Shown piece by piece: positions 11,103 through 21,029 of a stretch of DNA of 64,000 nucleotides. Both the position numbers and the translations under genes were made by a program. Origin of the DNA: Culex pipiens pallens (Eukaryota > Arthropoda > Insecta > Diptera > Culicidae); NCBI RefSeq assembly GCF_016801865.2, contig NC_068937.1, forward strand, positions 97,735,982 through 97,799,981. The letters are read 5' to 3'. Each line of letters starts with the position of its first letter. Positions within the stretch are counted from its first letter, which is position 1. The notes beneath the pieces are model-generated. The model had not been told where the DNA came from and did no database searches. It saw only the letters and a program-made list of their open reading frames with translations.

Positions 11103-11438
11103 TTAAGTGATATTTATGTACTTTTTTGAAGCCGGATCTCACTTAAATGCATGTAAACGATGTCCGGATCCATCATCCGACCCATCGTTGGTTAGGTAAT
11201 CGAGAGACTTTTCCAACGAGTCCTCAACATTGAAGATCTGGCAACCCTGTCTCGAGTTATGACAACTTAAGTTATATCTGTGTACTTATTTTTCTGGACC
11301 TAAAAAAAATAGCTGAAATATGTGTCCAAACCACTCATATTACCCATTGTTGGTAAAAAGTGAGGAAGGCATCAACCACATAGGTGGATTAAGTTAGTTT
11401 TTTCACTAACTGCAACTGCTGCACTAAAAAATGGCATG

Positions 11439-11853
11439 AAAATACCAAATGTTGGCATTGCTTGTGCAAATACCAGCGACCAAAATGTGCACTTGGTTGC
11501 CCAGTAATAGATGGTAAAATACCATGAAATCATACCAAAATCATGTTTGTGGAAGACCACAAAAAAAAATTGATTTTCCAAGGGCGCGGGAATACCTAAA
11601 AATAAAACCATGGCAATACTAAGTTTTGGTATTCAAGCAATGTTCAAAAATACTGAAGACCTCAACTTGGTTTTGAAATGGTTTTATTTTGAGGTATTAT
11701 TTTACCCTTGGAATAACATGGATTGGTATTGTTGTGCCCTTCCACATACAATACTTTGGTATGATTTCATTGTATTTTACCATCTATTACTGGGCAACCA
11801 AGGGCACATTTTGGTCCCTGTTATTTGCCCAAGTAATACCAAAATTTGGTATT
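11439..11853. mobile_element. Palindromic AATACC/GGTATT element
   Basis: Left arm (11439-11561) and right arm (11732-11853) are imperfect reverse complements, sharing for example gcccagtaatagatggtaaa and tttaccatctattactgggc. The loop is about 170 bp. The overlapping 121-codon ORF is only the translation of this palindrome. Related fragments lie at 5740-5850 and 6270-6480. Confidence 0.75.
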
Positions 11854-12019
11854 CCCGTATTATTTACTCCTGCTCGGGTAGGTTCGAGCAGAAACTTGGA
11901 ATAGAGACCACAAATGACCTAGAGGTCGTTAAAGTGAATGGTTTGATTTTTTTAATTTCTATTAATATTGTATAGATTTCAAAACAAAATCATGGAAACC
12001 CCCATTAGGCTACAACCTT

Positions 12020-12680
12020 GCCTTCAGATATTCACACTGCTACACAAACACGTTCCACACTGTATTGTGCCCATACTTTGAATTTACATTCTGGCACAAA
12101 GCACCACTTTTATCACATGTCCTCGCTCGTGCTTCCTCTCGCTCTCTCTCTCTCTCTTTCTCAGTATGACATTCTCTCAATAAATCTGTAATTTGTGATA
12201 AGACAGCCCAATCCAGCCAGCATCCAACAGGCTTTCTTGATTGTGGGAGAACGAGAGAGAAGGAGCTCACAATTTCCCAACCTCTGCCAACAATTTTCCG
12301 ATTGTCCGTCGCTCTCTCACATTATCTCTCACGCACGTCTCTCACGAGATCTCTTTACGGCACACCCGAAACACTCACTCTCAACTCGCCGGAAAACTGG
12401 ACCAAAACAACACAAAACCGAAAAAGGGCAAGCGTTAGAACCGAAAACGACGAGCCCTAGGTCGGGGGCAGGCTGGGCCCCCAAACACAACACAACGGGA
12501 CTTTCCACAGTCAGAGTGTGTCAGGACGCCGCGAGGGATGACGCCAGACTGAGTGAGAGCCCCAAACCACCGTCGTGATGATGGTCCAGCAGAACTCGCT
12601 TGTGGAGGGCCAGAGACGGTCTTCTGGCGAGGTCGTGGATGCTGTTGGCGATGGGATTCTTAACGCATGCTATTTTTTCG
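12020..12680 (+). promoter_or_regulatory. Non-repetitive GC-richer island, candidate promoter or alternative 5' exon
   Basis: Unlike its surroundings this block is non-repetitive, GC-richer and rich in CTCTCT/GAGAGA tracts (12140-12166, 12248-12262, 12310-12350), which can bind GAGA-type factors. An ATG pair at 12578 opens a frame reading MMVQQNSLVEGQRRSSGEVV with codon use more even than the background. I cannot connect it to exon 3: no GT donor in that frame ends in phase 1. It could be a 5' UTR exon, the start of another plus-strand transcript, an antisense promoter, or an intronic enhancer. Direction is uncertain. Confidence 0.35.
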
Positions 12681-12699
12681 AGGTTTTTTTTTTTATTTT

Positions 12700-13812
12700 G
12701 CACAAAACTTCCCACAACACAAAACTACCCTTGATTAGAGGCGGTTTTAAAAACACGCAAAAAGCAAACAATGCAAATTTGGTTTGTTGGACATTTAATA
12801 AAAACTCTAGAATTTTGAACTCTATCAGGCCTGATGGGTCATAATGACCCAAATATAACAATTTCCAAAACTAGCCTATAATTTTCGTATGGTCATTAGA
12901 ATCATTTTCAAAAAAGAGGATCCAAGCCTGAAAGAGTTTAGAAAAATGAAATTTTGTATGGGACTTCGGATAATCGAATCATGTTAAAAAATCGTTTTTA
13001 AGCCATCGCAAAAAATAACGGTTTTTTTTATGACTTCATCGATTGTAAATAAATCAGAATACATTGCATAACACTTATTTATGCATATTAAATCAAATAT
13101 AGTCTTTTAATGGTTTCACAAATTTTAAATTTTGGGAAAATTAAAATCCTTGATTGATAATTTGCCTATTTTCGGTAAAGCTTTAAAGATGTGTTAAGTA
13201 TTTTGTGATACTTTTTGTTTCGAAACCAAGTTTTTTTTTTAAATTTTGATTCTATTATCCGAAGTGAAGTTTGTCTAAAGCCGATAATTAAGTGTGGACT
13301 GTTGAGTAGAATGAGGCAAAAGAGTTTTACGTTTATTTTATGTTAAAACGTCATTTTTCATCGAGTTTTCAATTAAGGGTTGTTTTCCACCCCAAATAAA
13401 GTTAATTTTTTGCTAAGTAGACTAACTGAGGTGAGCTGGGTGTTGCATTTTGCCCCGGGGGTGCATATTACCCCCTCTCCCCCTACTATTTTTCAGTGAT
13501 TTTGATTCAATACTATCAGAAATAAAAGTTATCCAATGTGTTTAAATTTTATTCAAATTTCATTTTGGGAAAACATATGGTAAAGAATAAGAAGAAGAGG
13601 AATATGAAAAAAAAATAATGGCTATGCTTTGCACTAGTACACTTTTTTTGGAAATCTTGACCCCCCCCCCCGTCGTTGACAATTTTCATACAAAAAAAAT
13701 CGTGGAACACTCCCCCCCCCCCCCTAAAGTGTCCACGTGGTTTATGTATGGCCCCTTAAAAGGTTTCAATGATTCAAAGATTATTCTAGAGGTAGTTTCT
13801 TAATATTTTCAG
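12700..13812. other. Intron sequence before exon 3
   Basis: AT-rich and presumably intronic. Contains two poly-C runs (near 13661 and 13714) in a diverged short direct repeat and a C/G-rich phrase near 13455 (gccccgggggtgcatattac). No gene or complete mobile element recognised. Confidence 0.4.
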
Positions 13813-13939
13813 AAGAGCTCGAACGTCTAGGTTTCGTATTACGTCATCCGAGCCGGACCGAATGGCGCAAATCCGGCACAAATCCATTCAGCCCGTTCCC
13901 ACCAAACCCAGACTTTGAATCTGAGTTGATATGTATACG
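13813..13939 (+). CDS. Exon 3 of the unidentified gene
   Basis: Acceptor ttaatattttcag and donor GTGAGG at 13940. Only one frame is open; it begins with AA completing the Glu codon left by exon 2. It reads EELERLGFVLRHPSRTEWRK, then SGTNPFSPFPPNPDFESELI, and ends with CG of a split codon (phase 2). Base composition is clearly higher in GC than the flanks and the residue mix is protein-like (charged, Trp, a Pro-rich NPFSPFPPNP segment). No known domain or catalytic motif is visible, and I do not recognise the family. No later exon in this window could be joined convincingly. Confidence 0.8.
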
Positions 13940-14366
13940 GTGAGGTCTAGAAGATTATCAAAGAAGTTATTTTGTTAAGTGATTTTAAATGTGGAAAATT
14001 ACAAAAGCTTTTTTTTATTAATGAAATTAAAAACAAATGTTGAAGCACATACAATTAATTGAAGTATGAGTTAACAGATATAAACTAAATAATTTTGTTT
14101 ATAACTGAAAACAGGTTATTTTTTCTGTGTAGTTATTTGCTGGGTGCTGAATAGTGGTTCGCAAAACGGCCTCAATTTTGAACTGTCAAAGTGGAACCAA
14201 TTTACTGTTCGCCAAAAGTAGAGAGTATTGTTATCGATCATTAAAAATTGTTTTTTTTTTGCAAGAATGAAAAATGTGTGGCTTTTGAGGACCTGGAGTT
14301 GAAGTCAAGAAATCTTAAGAAAGTTGATTAAGATTAAGATTTTTTATAATTATGAAGGGAAGTTGT

Positions 14367-14600
14367 TTATGGCGTCGATGCGGATGTATCCATCCAGAAG
14401 CTGTCTTTATTGTTTGATTCCGTCAGAAAACCTGGTTTAGTGAAAATCTTCTCTTTTTGTTGGATTAGCTTCGCTAGAATTAGCGATGTTTTTTCGCTGG
14501 AGCCAGGGAATTTATCTGCGACATCGCAGAATGACACTCTCGCCGCAGTTGTCGTCACCCATAAAAGAAAAATCTCTTCTATACGATCGAAACACGTCAA
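14367..14600 (-). pseudogene. Possible transposase fragment (PIF/Harbinger-like helix-turn-helix), weak
   Basis: A minus-strand frame of 77 codons contains ARVSFCDVADKFPGSSEKTS preceded by IFLLWVTTTA. This resembles the N-terminal helix-turn-helix stretch of PIF/Harbinger nucleases (pattern SFRxVADRFGVSKST after a leucine-rich helix). No DDE domain or neighbouring frame supports it, and the similarity is from memory of the motif shape only. If real it is a short dead fragment in intron 3. It could also be chance, or the shadow of an unrelated repeat. Confidence 0.25.
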
Positions 14601-15047
14601 TTTTTCAGCAAAAAATGAAAAAAACTAGATAAAATAAAAAAAAACATACTACTGTTTATAAAACAGCTCATTTACCAGTAAGATAAAAGTCATGGTTGTG
14701 CTTGAACAGCCTTCAACTTTGTAGATGTAAACAAAGTGGGATCATTCAAAAATCTCATTACGCATTCTCTCTATTCATCACCCAGGTTATTTGGATGTAG
14801 TAACCTGGATAGTAAATTAGCTTACATCAATAATGCAAACTTATAGGAAATTGGACAAGCTTTCTGGTAAACATATTTTCGAAGCTGAGAAAACCGAGTT
14901 TCACATTTAGAAATGGCAAAAAAATCGCCTAAAAATGGCCAAAACTCCTGTTTTCAACATTTTCATTCCACAAAATCGCTGCATCTTCACAAGGTTTGGA
15001 CTTATGACAACGGTCAAGACGCGGTTTTTTGAAAATTTGAACGTTAA

Positions 15048-15278
15048 AAGGATGCACAGCAACCAAGGAAGTTGTTGTCTTCTTATTCCAAAATTGTCAA
15101 ACTTACGGACCCAATCCTGCAACAATTTGATTGTAAAAATAGTTAAACTTTTGTTGTAGATTGTATTGAAGACAATACTTTAGGGGAGGTCATCAAAAAT
15201 TATATAGAATATTGCCGTAGTTTTGAAAAAAAATGTTTGTAACTAAAATCTTGGTGCAAAAGCTGTTGTTGTGCTCCG
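15048..15278. mobile_element. TTAA-target MITE, 0.23 kb
   Basis: Flanked by TTAA (15044-15047 and 15279-15282). The ends are AAGGATGCACAGCAACC and TTGTTGTGCTCCG. It is the same family as the element at 59597-59830: both share aggaagttgttgtcttctta and ttacggacccaatcctgc. The ORFs that overlap it are translations of this non-coding element. Confidence 0.82.
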
Positions 15279-15955
15279 TTAATACCAATTTTTTTAAAAA
15301 AAAGTTATATTTAATGATTATAGTATTTTTTAAAGAGAAGCATACCATCCTGCATTTTTCGTAAAGCTTTTGGCAATACATTAGGATAGCAAAAAAAAAA
15401 AGAAACCGAGAGAAAAAAAATCGAGGGCCTTTTTTCTTCTAAAATATTAAAATCTTTCAGGTGTATTTTCAATTCAGTGTATTTATTCAGAAAGCTTGTC
15501 TTATTTTCTACAAGTACAAGGAATTGCTCCATAGTTATATTTGAGAAAGAATGGTGGGTAATTCTCCGCCAACTCTCACAGTAGTTGCCCCGACCCCTCT
15601 TCGATTTGTGTGAAGCTTTGTGCTAAGGGGTAACTTTTGTCCCTGATCACGAATCCGAGGTCCGTTTTTTGATATCTCGTGACGGAGGGCCGGTACGACC
15701 CCTTCTATTTTTGAACATGCGAAAGAAGAGGTGTTTTTCAATAATTTGCAGCCTGAAACGGTGATAAGATAGAAATTTGGTGTCAAAGGGAATTTATTGT
15801 AAAAGTGGACGCCTGATTTAATGGCGTACTCAAAATTCTGAAAAAAACGTATTTTTCATCGAAAAAACACTTAAAAAGTTTTAAAAACTCTGCCATTTTC
15901 CGTTACTCTACTGTATTTTTTTTGGAACATGTCATTTTAAGGGAAATTTAATGTA

Positions 15956-16155
15956 CCGTAAACTGGGGTGACTTTGATAGCCCGGGGTGACACATCCAAT
16001 GTAACAGTCACATTTTTGCATATATGTTCGATAATAAGCTATCCCTTAATGCTTACGTACTCAAAATTCTAAAAAATGTTTAGATATTAATTTGACGGGC
16101 ATTTGAAAAACCTATCAAAGTCACCCCGAGCTATCAAAGTCACCCCAGTTTACGG
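15956..16155. mobile_element. CCGTAA MITE inside the left outer arm
   Basis: Ends CCGTAAACTGGGGTGACTTT and its reverse complement AAAGTCACCCCAGTTTACGG, flanked by TA (15954-15955, 16156-16157). The right outer arm near 20590-20620 holds the uninterrupted target (in complement: aatgtacttttcgaatc), so insertion followed formation of the palindrome. Its internal sequence differs from the 9817 and 28177 copies, so it is a separate subfamily. Confidence 0.9.
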
Positions 16156-16481
16156 TATTTTTCGAATCTACATTAACCCAGAAGGGAAATTTTTTCATTT
16201 AGTACAAAATATTTCATTTTGAAATTTCGTGTTTTTTTAACTATGCAGGCTTATTTTTTAAGAGTGTAATTGTTTTTTACAAAGTTGTAGAACAGACAAT
16301 TACAAAAAATATGATATCCAGAGATTTTTTTTAAAAGGTGGGGAAAAATAATATTGAATTGCATATATCTCAAAAACTAACTGCGACAAACACAAAGCGA
16401 CCGCGTCGTAGGCACAGGTAATATGAAGCATGTTTGGTAAAAATCTTCTGAAGTAAAAACAAGTATAGTATAGTATGTAAG

Positions 16482-17066
16482 TCTTGACAAAACAAATGTT
16501 CAACAAAATTATAAGTTTCGTGCAACAAATTAAGATAATAACAATTTCAAATATGCAAGTTTAAAAATAAAAACAAACGCTTCTAACAATAATTTTAATT
16601 TCAAAAAAATAAAAAAAACAGCTTTTTAACCTTATAAAGTTTTTTTTCAGGAAACTTTGCCATTTTATTCAAATCAACTGGCCCTTCAATGATTTCCTTG
16701 CTTGAAAAATAAAGAAAATTTGTTTTTGCTGTTAAATTTCAAATTATTCAAATTATTTTATTATAAAAAAAGGTAACGAAATGTAAAAGAAAAAAATCAA
16801 AGAGAGCATTTAGAACTTGAAACTTTCTAATGGTTGACAAATTAGGAAAAATGTAGTTTTTTTTCTGTTGAATTGAATAAAATGGTAAAGTTTCCTGAAA
16901 AAAAAACTTTATAAGGTTAAAAAGCTGTCTTTTTTTATTTTTTTGAAATTAAATTTATTGTTAGAAGCGTTTGTTTTTATTTTTAAACTTGCATATTTGA
17001 AATTGATATTATCTTAATTTGTTGCAAGAAACTTATAATTTTGTTGAACATTTATTTTGTCAAGAC
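16482..17066. repeat. Palindromic element, about 0.59 kb
   Basis: The left arm starts tcttgacaaaacaaatgttc and the right arm ends with its near-complement (gaacatttattttgtcaaga). Arms of about 190-200 bp also share ttaaccttataaag/ctttataaggttaa. AT-rich loop. Non-coding; no target duplication identified. Confidence 0.7.
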
Positions 17067-17212
17067 TTACATAAAAATAGCTGTAAAATAATTATATTGT
17101 TTCTAATATTAATTACTTACCAGTACAATGATAAGCATATAATTGTATAAACTTGTATAACTTTATCTGAAATTTCTTTCAACCATTTAGACGAGAGCAT
17201 CTATATATCTAC

Positions 17213-19792
17213 AGTCATCCCTCATATTCGGAACAGTTTACAGATCGGTCAATGTTCAAAAAATCATAGCAAATCGATAATTGAACATAATGATTCGCTT
17301 TTACCTACATGTGAAAGCTTTTTTTGGGATCTTTCGATTGATGTATAGACCGGCTGAGCAATTCTCTACAAAACCGGCCGATTTCGACCATTTTTATTTT
17401 TTGTATTTTTTGATTTGGCTCAAACTTTGTGGGGGCCTTCCCTATGACCAAAGAAGCCATTTTGCATCATTAGTTTGTCCATATAAATTTCCATACAAAT
17501 TTGGCAGCTGTTCATACAAAAATGGTACGTAAATATTCGAAAATCTGTAACTTTTGAAGGAATTTTTTGATCAATTTGGTGTCTTCGGCAAAGTTGTAGG
17601 TATTGTTAAGGACTATTTAGAAAAAATTAGGTACACGGAAAAAAAATTTCCCGATTTTTTTATTAACTTTTTTTTCACAAAAACTCAAATTCCCAAAATA
17701 CGTATTTTTTGATTTTCGAGATTTTTTGATATGTTTTAGGGGACAAAAATCCGCAACTTTTGAGCTATAGAGAAACATGGTCAAAAAATCTGCCGCCGAG
17801 TTATGATTTTTTGAAAAACTGGTGATTTTTGGGAAAAATCGAAATTTTATACATAAAATTTTTTTGACCTCATTTTTTTATGCAAAATTGAATTTGCAAT
17901 CGAAAATTACTTTACAGATTTTTCGATAAAGGGCTCCGTTTTCAAGATATAGCCACCGAAAGTTTGATTTCAGCGAAATATTTGCAGTTTTTCGATTTTT
18001 AAAAATAGTGACCATGAGTGACCATTTCTAAAAATATTTTTTTTGAAAAGTTCAGAAAATTTACTATAAAATTGTCTAAGAGACATTGAAGATTGGACCT
18101 CTGGTTGTTGAGATATAGCGGCTTAAAGAAAAAGAAACACGAAAATTGAAGTTTTCTAAGTCTCACCCAAACAGCCCACCATTTTCTAATGACGATATCT
18201 CAGCAATTAATGGTCCGATTTTCAATGTTAATACATGAAACATTCGTGAAATTTTCCGATCTTTTCGAAAAAAATATTTTGAAAAAAATTAAATCAAGAC
18301 TAACATTTTAAAAGGGCCAAACATTGAATATTATCCCCATTAAAAATGCTAGTATTGATTTAATTTTTTTCAAAATATTTTTTTCGAAAAGATCGGAAAA
18401 TTTCACGAATGTTTCATGTATTAACATTGGAAATCGGACCATTAATTGCTGAGATATCGTCATTAGAAAATTGTGGGCTGTTTGGGTGAGGCTTAGAAAA
18501 CTTCAATTTTCGTGTTTCTCTTTCTTTAAGCCGCTGTATCTCAGCAACCAGAGGTCCAATCTTCAATGTCTCTTAGACAATTTTATAGCAAATTTTCTGA
18601 ACTTTTCAAAAAAAATATTTTTAGAAATGGTCACTCATGGTCACTATTTTTAAAAATTGAAAAACTGCAAATATTTCGCTGAAATCAAACTTTCGGTGGC
18701 TATATCTTGAAAACGGGGCCCTTTATCGAAAAATCTGTAAAGTAATTTTCGATTGCAAATTCAATTTTGCATTAAAAAATAATGTCAAAAAAATTTTATG
18801 TATGAAATTTCGATTTTTTCCAAAAATCACCAGTTTTTCAAAAAATCATAACTCGGCGGCAGATTTTTTGACCATGTTTCTCTATAGCTCAAAAGTTGCG
18901 GATTTTTGTCCCCTAAAACATATCAAAAAATCTCGAAAATCAAAAAATACGTATTTTGGGAATTTGAGTTTTTGTGAAAAAAAAGTTAATAAAAAAATCG
19001 GGAAATTTTTTTTTCCGTGTACCTATTTTTTTCTAAATAGTCCTTAACAATACCTACAACTTTGCCGAAGACACCAAATTGATCAAAAAATTCCTTCAAA
19101 AGTTACAGATTTTCGAATATATACGTACCATTTTTGTATGAACAGCTGCCAAATTTGTATGGAAATTTATATGGACAAACTAATGATGCAAAATGGCTTC
19201 TTTGGTCATAGGGAAGGCCCCCACAAAGTTTGAGCCAAATCAAAAAATACAAATAAAATCCATTTCCGGTTTTGGTAGAGAATTGCTCGGCTGTTCATTT
19301 TTTTGTTTTATATCAAGTTTTTAAAGAAAAACATTGACCCTTGAAATCCACAAATTCGGAACACTTTTTTCTTACGGATGTAAACAAACTCTGATTATCT
19401 CCAGGAGTACATATTTTCTACAAAATAATGACCTCACACACTGGAACCAATGAAACTCAAGCTTAGTAATGTTTTATGAATGGTCTGATAACTTTTTTGT
19501 GAAAATACCTGTTAAATTCAGGTGTTCCACAATTGTGGGAGGCACAATAACATCCCACAATTATGGAAAAGGCAATTTGGAGACAGTGTTTTGCTACTCA
19601 GGATAAAATAGTCTTAAAATGAAGTTTTTTGTTCAAAAAGAACTAGTTTTACTAGTGAAATAGCAAGAGAATGTTCAAATGAAGGTCCTAAAAATAGTAG
19701 GGTCGACAAAAAAGCTACATTTGGCATGCTATTGACAAATAATCACAAAAGTGTTCCGAATTTGTGGGTGTTCCGAATATGTGGGATGACTG
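17213..19792. mobile_element. TA-target element with CAGTCATCCC ends, 2.58 kb
   Basis: Starts CAGTCATCCCTCATATTCGG and ends CCGAATATGTGGGATGACTG, flanked by TA (17211-17212, 19793-19794). A second inner match (cacaaattcggaacac) lies near 19350. Most of the interior is the 2-kb foldback at 17348-19297, apparently acquired by insertion. No transposase frame. TIR shape and TA target point to the Tc1/mariner/pogo group. Confidence 0.8.
17348..19297. repeat. Long foldback (near-palindrome, about 1.95 kb), type copy
   Basis: Arms of roughly 980 bp meet near 18335. The outer edges read gagcaattctctacaaaacc and ggttttggtagagaattgct. Arms share, among many blocks, catggtcaaaaaatctg, ccgaaagtttgatttcagcg and gaccattaattgctgagata. 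Arms differ by scattered substitutions. Related copies or parts: 23850-25790, 33829-35316, 38909-39236 plus 41567-42110, and a fragment at about 56630-56880. ORFs inside are repeat translations. Confidence 0.88.
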
Positions 19793-19799
19793 TATATAT

Positions 19800-20370
19800 A
19801 TAAAAAATTTGGATGGTTTTGTTCGAACGCGCATCAGTTGAACACGGAAGGTCGGATCGGAGCGCTCTTTGTTGCGTTGGGTTCGTGTAAATCCAAGGAA
19901 GGTTTTTACGCTAATAAGTTGACACTTTGGCCACTCTGAGACCGATTCCGGAACACCTGCCGTTTGTATGGGAAAAGCTAGGTAAAATCGAATTTTGATC
20001 ACAGGAGGCTGAATAACCAAAAAGTTAAAAACGTCAACAAACGAAAAATAGACAAGAAGAAGTTTGTCGGGTAAGGCTTGTATATGTATAAAAAATTTCG
20101 ACGGTTTTGTTCGAACGCGAATCAGTTGATAACGGAGCGTCGTAGCGAGGTGCTTTTTGTTGCGTTGGGTTCGTAAAAGTCCAAGGAAGGTTCTTACGCC
20201 AAAAAGTGACAACTTTGGCCACTCTGGAACCAATTTCGGAAAATCTGCAGGTTGTATGGGAAAAGTTGCGTAAAATCAAATTTTGATCACAGGAGGCTGA
20301 ATTAGCAAACAAGCAAGAAACGTCAGGAAACCGAAAAAGGCAGGACGAAGTTTGCCGGGAAGAGCTTGTT
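19800..20370 (-). repeat. Tandem duplication, about 285-bp unit
   Basis: Two diverged units (about 19800-20085 and 20086-20370) both contain cggttttgttcgaacgcg, ttgcgttgggttcgt, ccaaggaagg and gatcacaggaggctgaat. The unit length keeps one minus-strand frame open across both (19715-20233), with the peptide RVRTKPSKFF in each. I see no catalytic motif. Probably a dimeric piece of a dispersed retroelement-like repeat. Confidence 0.7.
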
Positions 20371-21029
20371 TAACATAAAAACTCTCTATGAACACTCTTC
20401 TATACTTGTTTTTACTTCAGAAGATTTTTACCAAACATGCTTCATATTACCTGTGCCTACGACGCGGTCGCTTTGTGTTTGTCGCAAGCAGTATTTAGTA
20501 TAAAAATAGTTTTTATTTTTTATTTCGGTATCTTTTGAAGATATATTTTGTTCTAAATGAAAAAAATGACCCTTCTGGGTTAATGTAGATTCGAAAAGTA
20601 CATTAAATTTCCCTTAAAATGACATGTTCCATTTTTTTACAGTCGAATAACGGAAAATGGCAGAGTTTTAAAACTTTTTAAATATTTTTTGCGATGAAAA
20701 ATACGGTTTTTCGGAATTGCGAGTACGCCACAAAATCGGGCGTCTAATTTTACATAAAAGTCGCTTTGACACAACATTTCCAAACCATCACCGTTCAAAA
20801 ATGGCAGGGGTCGTACCGCCCCTCCGTCACGAGATATCAAAAAACGGACCTCGGATTCCTGATCAGGGACAAAAGTTACTCCTTAGGACAATGTTTCACA
20901 CAAATCGAAGAGGGGTCGGTCCTGATTTCGTGTGGGTTGCTAGAGAATTACCCTTCTTTAAAATTTTATAACTTCAGTATGTTAAATACAACCTAAGTAA
21001 GAGCAAATTAAATTTATTTTAAACTTTTT

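Larger units (their letters stand above)
8850..11290. repeat. 164-bp tandem satellite, about nine units
   Basis: Units begin at 8850, 9014, 9178, 9342, 9503, 9667, 10045, 10209 and 11132, each starting CCGGATCTCA and containing GTAAACGATGTCCGG and TCGAGTTATGACCA. Unit length is 164 bp; two units are about 3 bp shorter because they read cccgttgg in place of cccatcgttgg. That variant occurs in alternating fashion (units 4 and 6), suggesting duplication in blocks of two. The longer steps after 9667 and 10209 are explained by MITE insertions. Non-coding. Confidence 0.92.
8487..11397. mobile_element. GCCTTCCTCA-ended element carrying a satellite array
   Basis: Begins TTTTGCCTTCCTCACTGAGG and ends GTGAGGAAGGC followed by atcaaccacataggtggatt. 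A second copy in reverse orientation at 42290-42982 has the same two edges, which defines the family. Next to the left end are the phrase atatcgactcagaatcg and a GT microsatellite. Most of the interior is a 164-bp satellite (8850-11290) interrupted by two younger MITEs. No protein is encoded. It starts about 40 bp after the exon 2 donor, so it lies in intron 2. I recall GCCTTCCTCA repeats as common in Culex; transposon class unknown. Confidence 0.65.
15547..20968. mobile_element. Composite long-inverted-repeat element (GGTAATTCTC family) with nested insertions
   Basis: The outer arms are about 15547-16480 and 20390-20968. The left edge reads ggtaattctccgcc and the right edge agagaattaccc. Both arms carry the ccgtcacgagatatcaaa/tttgatatctcgtgacgg block and a stretch around gcgaccgcgtcgtaggcaca. 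A compact relative without the large insertions is at 36305-37181. Between the arms sit a CCGTAA MITE, a 0.6-kb palindrome, a TA-target element with a 2-kb foldback inside it, and a tandem duplication. Short ORFs in the arms (for example 15535-15786 minus) are repeat translations, not genes. Confidence 0.72.

Noticed and set aside
8850..11290. CRISPR-like array (regular repeats)
   Set aside because: Units are 164 bp and directly adjoining with no unique spacers; this is a eukaryotic satellite.
19715..20233. 172-codon minus-strand ORF with an internal repeat
   Set aside because: It covers a tandemly duplicated dispersed repeat; openness follows from the unit length and no domain is visible.
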